The notes under the pieces are model-generated. The model was not told the origin of the DNA. It saw only the letters and a list, made by a program, of their open reading frames with translations, and did no database searches. A stretch of DNA of 6,308 nt, taken from DTU018 sp964618175 (lineage in GTDB: Bacteria; Bacillota; Syntrophomonadia; Syntrophomonadales; Syntrophomonadaceae). Within the stretch, counting starts at the first letter, position 1. Every line of letters starts with the position of its first letter. Positions 1-4,587 of this stretch are shown here, piece after piece. The stretch is from NCBI GenBank assembly GCA_964618175.1, contig CAZTZX010000100.1, positions 1 to 6,308 on the forward strand, written 5' to 3'. A program made the translations under genes and the position numbers.

Positions 1-23
1 AAAATAATAAGCATGGTTGAATA

Positions 24-34
24 TATAATATAAT
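24..34 (+). promoter_or_regulatory. Possible -10 region upstream of the YhhN-family gene
   Basis: Two overlapping TATAAT hexamers lie at 24-29 and 29-34 in a very AT-rich leader. Initiation from the second would fall near base 41, leaving a short leader before the start codon at 69. No good -35 box sits at the right distance: TTGAAT at 17-22 is too close, and the bases around 6-11 match poorly. The leader is cut by the window edge, so this is a weak call based on the -10 match alone. Confidence 0.3.
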
Positions 35-42
35 AGAATCAA

Positions 43-57
43 CTTAATATTGTTAAG
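43..57 (+). repeat. Short inverted repeat in the leader of the YhhN-family gene
   Basis: CTTAA at 43-47 is mirrored by TTAAG at 53-57 around a 5-base centre, and the right arm runs into the Shine-Dalgarno sequence (AAGGGGGG, 55-62). If transcription starts near base 41, this could be an operator or a weak hairpin affecting ribosome access. With 5-bp AT-rich arms it could also be chance. Confidence 0.2.
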
Positions 58-68
58 GGGGGCCAAAC

Positions 69-746
69 ATGCGTTACCTGCTTATTTGTATAATCGGAAT
101 TGCCATACAGGTTGCTTTTATCCTGGTGGAGAATAAGAGAAAGTACGTTCCAGCCGTCATACTCAAGGGCAGCGCTGCTATGGTATTCATTACCATCGGA
201 GTATTAAGCGCTCAGGTTACCAGCAACCCCAGCTTTGCCAAGTTGGTAGTTATCGGTCTTATACTTGGCGGAATCGGTGATGTGCTGCTTAACCTGCGCT
301 TTGTGTTTGAGAAAAACGGGCAGAAGATATTCTTATTTGGCATTGTTGCATTTTTAAGCGGACACATCATGTATCTTGCTGCACTCATCTTGTTATCAAA
401 CAATTTGCTGGTGAGTCTGATTGGCGGAGTGATTGCGGCGGGCCTGCTGCTGCGATGGATCTTCAGCAAAATCGGAGAAGTCCAAAAAGCTTTTAAAATA
501 TTCGGCTACATATATATCGGGGTTATCGTCCTGATGACTGCCGCAGCAATCGGTAATTTCGTTTCTAATCCCGGTTCAACAGGTGCTCTGCTATATGTTA
601 TAGGCGCAGTATTATTTACAGCCAGTGATGTTATTATGATATTCAACACCTTCGGCGCTACCCAGAAATTCTCAATGCGGGCCGCTAACCTCTCTTTGTA
701 CTACCTGGGTCAGTTGCTGATTGCTATAAGCCTGCAATTTATCTGA
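69..746 (+). CDS. YhhN/TMEM86-family integral membrane protein (lysoplasmalogenase-like)
   Basis: This 225-residue protein is almost entirely hydrophobic, with about eight predicted membrane segments and short loops. It matches the YhhN family, whose characterised animal members (TMEM86) hydrolyse the vinyl-ether bond of lysoplasmalogen. Visible family landmarks are Gly70-Asp71 in GDVLL, Phe95 with Gly98-His99 and Tyr102 (FLSGHIMY), Phe183-Ser186-Asp187 (LFTASD), and a C-terminal YYLGQLLI at 211-218. The two membrane-embedded aspartates, Asp71 and Asp187, are candidate catalytic residues. The usual Lys-Pro near the second segment appears as Lys33-Gly34. The ATG at 69 is supported by AAGGGGGG six bases upstream. 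A strong terminator follows directly, so the gene is probably a separate transcription unit from zapA. Family assignment is good; the bacterial substrate is unproven. Plasmalogens do occur in anaerobic Clostridia, which makes the activity plausible here. Confidence 0.82.
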   Translation: MRYLLICIIGIAIQVAFILVENKRKYVPAVILKGSAAMVFITIGVLSAQVTSNPSFAKLVVIGLILGGIGDVLLNLRFVFEKNGQKIFLFGIVAFLSGHIMYLAALILLSNNLLVSLIGGVIAAGLLLRWIFSKIGEVQKAFKIFGYIYIGVIVLMTAAAIGNFVSNPGSTGALLYVIGAVLFTASDVIMIFNTFGATQKFSMRAANLSLYYLGQLLIAISLQFI

Positions 747-756
747 ACCAGCATCG

Positions 757-800
757 AGGACTGAGTTCTGTATGAAACAGGGCTCAGTCCTTTTAGTTTG
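757..800 (+). terminator. Rho-independent terminator after the YhhN-family gene
   Basis: AGGACTGAG (757-765) pairs with CTCAGTCCT (783-791). The hairpin continues inward through two possible U-G pairs (766-767 with 781-782) and CTGT (768-771) with ACAG (777-780), closing on a 5-base loop. A T-rich tail (TTTTAGTTT, 791-799) follows. The stem of up to 15 pairs begins ten bases after the TGA at 744-746. It should separate the membrane protein gene from the zapA run downstream. Confidence 0.85.
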
Positions 801-860
801 TGGTTGTCGATAATGGTATGAAGGAAATGAAAAACATTAAGCGAAGTAATATTTATTGGC

Positions 861-869
861 GAAAGGGGG
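861..869 (+). promoter_or_regulatory. Ribosome binding site deciding the GTG start of zapA
   Basis: GAAAGGGGG lies ten bases before the GTG at 880. It fixes this non-ATG start, and the resulting N-terminus matches the expected ZapA length. Confidence 0.7.
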
Positions 870-879
870 CATTTCATAA

Positions 880-1158
880 GTGGGCGAAAAAAGAAATCAG
901 GTTAATAAGGTTACGGTTAGTATTTTCAACGAAGACTACATAGTAAGGGGAGATGAAAAACCCGATTACATTGAAATGCTCGCTTCCTATGTTGATCGGC
1001 GCATGCGTATGGTGCAGCAGCGTAATGTCAATTTGTCCACCAGTAAAGTAGCAGTTCTAACTGCTTTGAACTTGGCTGATGAATTAAACAAGCTGCAGGA
1101 AGACTACGATGAGCTGGTCAAGACTCTGGAAGAGGAGCGCAAAAATAGGATGGGATAA
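880..1158 (+). CDS. zapA: Cell division protein ZapA
   Basis: ZapA is a small cytoplasmic protein that binds FtsZ and cross-links its filaments, stabilising the division ring. The 92-residue length is typical for Bacillota. Residues 8-23 (NKVTVSIFNEDYIVRG) form the N-terminal beta-hairpin found in the family. Residues 27-46 are the first helix, with the characteristic pattern of Tyr37-Val38-Asp39 and Arg40-Arg41-Met42. From about residue 53 the protein is one long helix rich in Leu, Glu, Asp and Lys (ALNLADELNKLQEDYDELVK), the coiled coil that makes the dimer and tetramer. The start is GTG with a good ribosome binding site. The TAA stop is one base before the polX ATG, so the two genes should be co-translated. 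In Bacillus subtilis a cvpA-like gene lies between zapA and polX; none is present here. Confidence 0.93.
   Translation: MGEKRNQVNKVTVSIFNEDYIVRGDEKPDYIEMLASYVDRRMRMVQQRNVNLSTSKVAVLTALNLADELNKLQEDYDELVKTLEEERKNRMG
1147..1154 (+). promoter_or_regulatory. Ribosome binding site for polX inside the zapA 3' end
   Basis: AGGATGGG lies in the last codons of zapA; its AGGA core ends nine bases before the ATG at 1160. It supports the start at 1160 over an upstream in-frame ATG at 1109. The residues added from 1109 lie within zapA and are not PolX-like. Confidence 0.55.
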
Positions 1159-1159
1159 G

Positions 1160-2842
1160 ATGACCAACCGAGAAATTGGACGCACTTTGGATAAAATAGC
1201 GGACCTTCTGCAAATGAAAGACGAAAACCCCTTTAAGATTGCGGCCTATCGCAAGGCTGCCAATTCAATTTATCACCTTGATGAAGACCTGCATGTTTAT
1301 TACCAGCATGATCGTATCGGGAATATTACGGGCATAGGGAATTCAGTTAAGGCTCTTATTGAAGAACTTATAGAAAAAGGCAGCAGTGAATACTACCAGT
1401 GCTTAGTGCAGGATATTCCGGAAGGAGTACTGGATTTTCTCAGAATACCTGGGTTAGGCCATAAAACTGCCCGTCTGATATACGAACACCTCGGCATAGA
1501 CAATCTGGATGATCTCTTGATAGCTGCCCAGCAAAGGAAAATTAGAACCATACCGGGATTAGGAAGCAAAACCGAATATAACATTAAAAAAGGTATGGAT
1601 CTATTGGAACAGAGCCATGGTAAGATTACCCTGGGTCTGGCCCTGCCTCTAGCTCAACAGTTAAGGGACTATCTAGCTGATTCCCCTTGGGTGGAAGCTG
1701 TTTCCCTGGTAGGAAGTATTCGGCGTGGTAAACCGCTGGTTAGTGATATAGATATTCTGGTAGCCACACGTGATGTTGAGCAAATCAAAAACCTGTTCAG
1801 GAATTATCGCGAAGTTCAGCAGGTGTTGGCTGAAGGCCCTGACTATATAGCCGGACAGATCAGTCTGGGCATTAAGGTTGAAGTGATCATGGTGGAACCG
1901 TCCCACTTTTATGGGGCTTTGGTTTGGGCCACCGGATCAAAAGAATTTCGCAATCGGGTCTGGGAGGGTATCGAACCTGACCAGTTAGCCAATTTAGCCA
2001 GTGAAGAGGAAGTTTTCGAGGCTCTGCATTTATCGTTCATTCCTCCTGAGTTGCGAGAGAACCAGGGAGAAATAGAACTGGCGCAGCAGGGAGCCATACC
2101 TCGCCTGATTCAAGCTGCAGATATCAAGGGCGATATGCATGTCCATTCTGACTGGAGCGATGGAGGAGCTAAAATACAAGAAACAGTCACTCAGGCTCGT
2201 TCGCTGGGTTACTCTTATGTGGCCATTACTGACCATTCCCAATCGCTGGCTATTAGCGGTGGATTGAATGCGGAACGGCTGTCTCATCAGGGCAAGGTTA
2301 TCGATGCCATTAATCAGGAGTTAGAAGACTTTCATGTTCTTAAAGGTATCGAAGTGGACATCTTAAAAAATGGACGTCTGGATCTTGATGACGAAGTCTT
2401 GGAAAAGTTGGATCTGGTAGTGGCTTCGATCCACAGTAATTTTAAGCTTGATAAAGAAGCGCAGACCGACCGGATCATTCAAGCTATCAAGAGCGACCAA
2501 GTTGATATCATTGGCCATTTGACCGGGCGGCTTCTTAATCGTCGCAGTGGTTACGAACTGAACCTGGAACCAGTATTACAAGCAGCGGCCCATAATCAAG
2601 TAGCTTTGGAAATAAATTCTCATCCTGACCGTTTGGATATTGATGAGCACATTTCCCGGCAAGCCAGGGAACTGGGTATTAAGATGGCAATCAACAGTGA
2701 TGCTCATCATCAGGAAGATCTTAAACTGCTGCATTATGGCATACTTAGTGCCCGGCGGGGGTGGCTGCAAGCCGAGGATGTTTTGAATACCATGGATTAT
2801 GACAGCCTGATTACCCACCTGAGGAATAAAGATCGCAGCTGA
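1160..2842 (+). CDS. polX: Family X DNA polymerase/PHP exonuclease (PolX) with a degenerate polymerase site
   Basis: Bacterial PolX proteins join a beta-type polymerase to a PHP nuclease and act in base excision repair, filling gaps and trimming 3' ends with Mn2+. This 560-residue protein has the full layout. Residues 1-85 are the 8-kDa-type domain (NPFKIAAYRKAANSI; TGIGNSVKALIEELI). Helix-hairpin-helix motifs lie at 96-113 (IPGLGHKTARLIYEHLGI) and 131-145. The palm spans about 160-250, with GSIRRG at 185-190 and Asp196/Asp198, and the PHP domain runs from about 322 to 555. All PHP ligands are present: His327, His329, Asp334, His359, Glu398, His425, His453, Asp514 and His516. The polymerase half is odd. 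The third catalytic carboxylate is Glu241, where Asp is expected; the YF-TGS motif reads WATGS (256-260); and the thumb stretch after it is shorter and lacks an LNEYG-type motif. I infer an active exonuclease with weak or absent polymerase. The start at 1160 gives the usual family length. Confidence 0.93.
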   Translation: MTNREIGRTLDKIADLLQMKDENPFKIAAYRKAANSIYHLDEDLHVYYQHDRIGNITGIGNSVKALIEELIEKGSSEYYQCLVQDIPEGVLDFLRIPGLGHKTARLIYEHLGIDNLDDLLIAAQQRKIRTIPGLGSKTEYNIKKGMDLLEQSHGKITLGLALPLAQQLRDYLADSPWVEAVSLVGSIRRGKPLVSDIDILVATRDVEQIKNLFRNYREVQQVLAEGPDYIAGQISLGIKVEVIMVEPSHFYGALVWATGSKEFRNRVWEGIEPDQLANLASEEEVFEALHLSFIPPELRENQGEIELAQQGAIPRLIQAADIKGDMHVHSDWSDGGAKIQETVTQARSLGYSYVAITDHSQSLAISGGLNAERLSHQGKVIDAINQELEDFHVLKGIEVDILKNGRLDLDDEVLEKLDLVVASIHSNFKLDKEAQTDRIIQAIKSDQVDIIGHLTGRLLNRRSGYELNLEPVLQAAAHNQVALEINSHPDRLDIDEHISRQARELGIKMAINSDAHHQEDLKLLHYGILSARRGWLQAEDVLNTMDYDSLITHLRNKDRS

Positions 2843-2889
2843 AGAAAAAGACTAGAGCATGGAATATCATCCAAAATGAGGAGTTTACC

Positions 2890-3585
2890 ATGCTTGATTT
2901 TGTTTTACGAGCTGCTGTCATGTACACTTTGGCCCTGGTTATGATTCGTCTTTTGGGCAAAAGAGCCCTGGGGGAACTGGGGCCATTTGATTTCGTAGTA
3001 ATGACTGGGGTTGGACATACCGTAGTCTCGGTGGCTCTTGATCGGAGCATCCCCTATTACGAAGGCATAATTATTCTGGCGACTCTAGCCGGGCTGGAAT
3101 ACCTTATGGGGTTTATGGCCATGAAAAACCAGACCCTATCTAACCTGATAGTGGGCAAACCGGTGGTACTTATAGAGAATGGCCTAATCGTAAGAGAAAA
3201 CTTGGCCCGGGAAAAGTTTAATGTCGATGATCTTATGCAGGAACTACGCAAACAGGGAATTCGTGACATTGACGAGGTGGAAAGAGGTATACTGGAATCC
3301 TGCGGGGGCTTTAGTGTTATTTTGAACGAAGGCGATGAGCCTGTTACCCGCCGTGATCTGGGCTTACAGGAGGTGGAGAGGAGTCAGATCCGCACCTTCG
3401 ATCTGGTTCGACGGGGGGAGATATTTGCCCAGCAGGAAGAGGAGTCTCATCAAGATGAGTCGGGCCTTAATTTGCCGGAGATTTTAAGTGAGATAAGCGA
3501 GAAATTACAGACTATTGATAGTCGTTTGCAATACCTGGAAAGCGCACACCGGATGGAAGGGAGAAACAAAGATGAAACTAGTTGA
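2890..3585 (+). CDS. DUF421 (YetF-like) membrane protein
   Basis: This 231-residue protein belongs to the DUF421 family, which includes Bacillus subtilis YetF and relatives and has no established biochemical role. Three membrane segments are visible at about 3-22, 36-50 and 58-78. The family motif RLLGKRALGELGPFDFVV (20-37) follows the first. The cytoplasmic part begins with the typical GKPVVLIENGLIV (89-101). It continues with DDLMQELRKQGIRDIDEVER (113-132) and GILESCGGFSVIL (133-145), the usual end of the conserved domain. After that comes a charged tail, acidic around 183-190 and with a heptad-like pattern at 194-217 that may form a short coiled coil. GAGGAG at 2878-2883 lies six bases before the ATG. 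The 47-base gap after polX holds no terminator, and the 3' end overlaps the next gene, so it is probably co-expressed with both. The family call is firm; the function is unknown. Confidence 0.88.
   Translation: MLDFVLRAAVMYTLALVMIRLLGKRALGELGPFDFVVMTGVGHTVVSVALDRSIPYYEGIIILATLAGLEYLMGFMAMKNQTLSNLIVGKPVVLIENGLIVRENLAREKFNVDDLMQELRKQGIRDIDEVERGILESCGGFSVILNEGDEPVTRRDLGLQEVERSQIRTFDLVRRGEIFAQQEEESHQDESGLNLPEILSEISEKLQTIDSRLQYLESAHRMEGRNKDETS
3555..3563 (+). promoter_or_regulatory. Ribosome binding site for the NIF3-like gene inside the DUF421 gene
   Basis: GGAAGGGAG lies eight bases before the ATG at 3572, inside the last codons of the DUF421 gene. It selects 3572 over an in-frame ATG at 3515, which has no such site and would add 19 residues unlike the family. 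Confidence 0.65.
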
Positions 3586-4540
3586 TATCTATAAGCTGGC
3601 GGTAGACTTAGGTAAACGCTATGATATCAGAGGAGATGACCTGAGCCGATTACTTCAGGAAGAACTTGATCGGTTTGAGAGACTAACTGAGGCAGAAAAG
3701 GAACACTACGACCTGCAGAAACTGGAGCATCCCTTTAGTGATACCAGGATATTGAGCGGAGATCCTTCCACAGAAGTACATACCATATTATGCGGTATTG
3801 ATATGGAGACTCCCGAAATTCTTTTGGCTGACCGACTTAATCAAAAAGGACATAAAATCGATCTGGTTTTGGCCCATCACCCCGAGGGTACCGCCGCGGC
3901 GGGTCTGTATGAAGTAATGCGGGTGCAGGCCGATATGCTGGAGAAGATGGGAGTACCTATAAATGTAGGTGAGGGCATAATGGCCTCACGTATTAGCGAG
4001 GTAGAGCGTCGCTACCTGCCTATGAACCACCAGAGAGCAGTGGATGCTGCCCGCTTATTGGATATACCTTTTATGTGTGTTCATTCTCCCGCTGATAATT
4101 TAGTACAAAAATTCCTGGATAATATCGTAACAAATTCGGAGTTTTCGACTCTGGAGGATCTGCTCAAGGTCTTGCGGTCGATTCCCGAGTATCACCAGGC
4201 TCAACAGCTCAAAGCTGGGCCCCAAATAATAGTGGGAAATCGCTCCAATCGAACCGGTAAGGTTTTTATAAAAATGACCGGAGGAACAGCGGGCGCGGAA
4301 AAAGCTTATGAGAAGCTGGCGCAGGCCGGAGTAGGCACTGTCATCTGTATGCATATGCCGGATAAGCATCGCTCTCTCGCCAAAGAACACAACTTAAACG
4401 TTATCATTTCTGGTCACATGGCCAGTGATTCACTGGGTATGAATCTCTTTTTGGATGAACTGGAAAAACACGGTTTAAGCATCATACCCTGTTCAGGATT
4501 GATTCGCATTTCACGGGTCAAAGATCACGATCTGCATTAG
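3572..4540 (+). CDS. NIF3-like dinuclear metal-centre protein
   Basis: The 322-residue protein resembles the NIF3/YbgI/YqfO family, soluble proteins with a two-metal site and no agreed function; a hydrolase role is often suggested. The conserved core begins near residue 56 (DTRILSGDPSTEVHTILCGI), where family members have a WDNxGL...GDP segment. Matching the metal ligands of Escherichia coli YbgI by motif and spacing gives His102-His103 (AHHPEG), Asp175 (four residues after His171 in VHSPAD), and His282 with Asp286 (GHMASD). The last position is normally Glu. The N-terminus carries about 40 extra charged, helical residues (roughly 15-55) compared with short family members, and there is no PII-like insert. 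The gene overlaps DUF421 by 14 bases in another frame, which suggests translational coupling. Assignment rests on motifs and spacing, so it is good but less certain than zapA or polX. Confidence 0.75.
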   Translation: MKLVDIYKLAVDLGKRYDIRGDDLSRLLQEELDRFERLTEAEKEHYDLQKLEHPFSDTRILSGDPSTEVHTILCGIDMETPEILLADRLNQKGHKIDLVLAHHPEGTAAAGLYEVMRVQADMLEKMGVPINVGEGIMASRISEVERRYLPMNHQRAVDAARLLDIPFMCVHSPADNLVQKFLDNIVTNSEFSTLEDLLKVLRSIPEYHQAQQLKAGPQIIVGNRSNRTGKVFIKMTGGTAGAEKAYEKLAQAGVGTVICMHMPDKHRSLAKEHNLNVIISGHMASDSLGMNLFLDELEKHGLSIIPCSGLIRISRVKDHDLH

Positions 4541-4570
4541 GGTCTTGGGCTGAATAGGTTTTGTATTAGC

Positions 4571-4577
4571 AGGAGGT
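4571..4577 (+). promoter_or_regulatory. Ribosome binding site deciding the TTG start of the U32 gene
   Basis: AGGAGGT, a near-perfect Shine-Dalgarno sequence, lies ten bases before the TTG at 4588. A TAG in the same frame at 4567-4569 excludes any earlier start, and no ATG or GTG lies between. The protein then opens with MELLAPAGNWQAL, the usual U32 N-terminus. Confidence 0.85.
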
Positions 4578-4587
4578 TGAGATCAGG

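Noticed and set aside
801..879. Promoter for the zapA run in the gap after the terminator
   Set aside because: A promoter is expected here, but no -35/-10 pair with proper spacing could be found. TTGTCG at 804 and TAATAT at 847 are too far apart, so no site is called.
1109..1159. Upstream in-frame ATG that would extend PolX by 17 residues
   Set aside because: The added residues overlap zapA and do not look like a PolX N-terminus. The ATG at 1160 has a ribosome binding site and gives the usual NREIGRTLDKIA start.
2843..2889. Terminator or regulatory element between polX and the DUF421 gene
   Set aside because: No stable hairpin with a T-tract is visible; only the ribosome binding site at 2878-2883 can be supported.
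3515..3571. Upstream in-frame ATG that would extend the NIF3-like protein by 19 residues
   Set aside because: It lies inside the DUF421 gene without a ribosome binding site, whereas 3572 has a strong one at good spacing.
4100..4390. Minus-strand open frame of 96 codons inside the NIF3-like gene
   Set aside because: It is wholly antisense to a well-supported gene, has no recognisable motifs, and looks like a by-product of codon use. The other minus-strand frames in the window were rejected for the same reason.
4541..4587. Terminator between the NIF3-like and U32 genes
   Set aside because: No inverted repeat followed by T residues was seen. The gap holds only the strong Shine-Dalgarno site, so read-through is expected.
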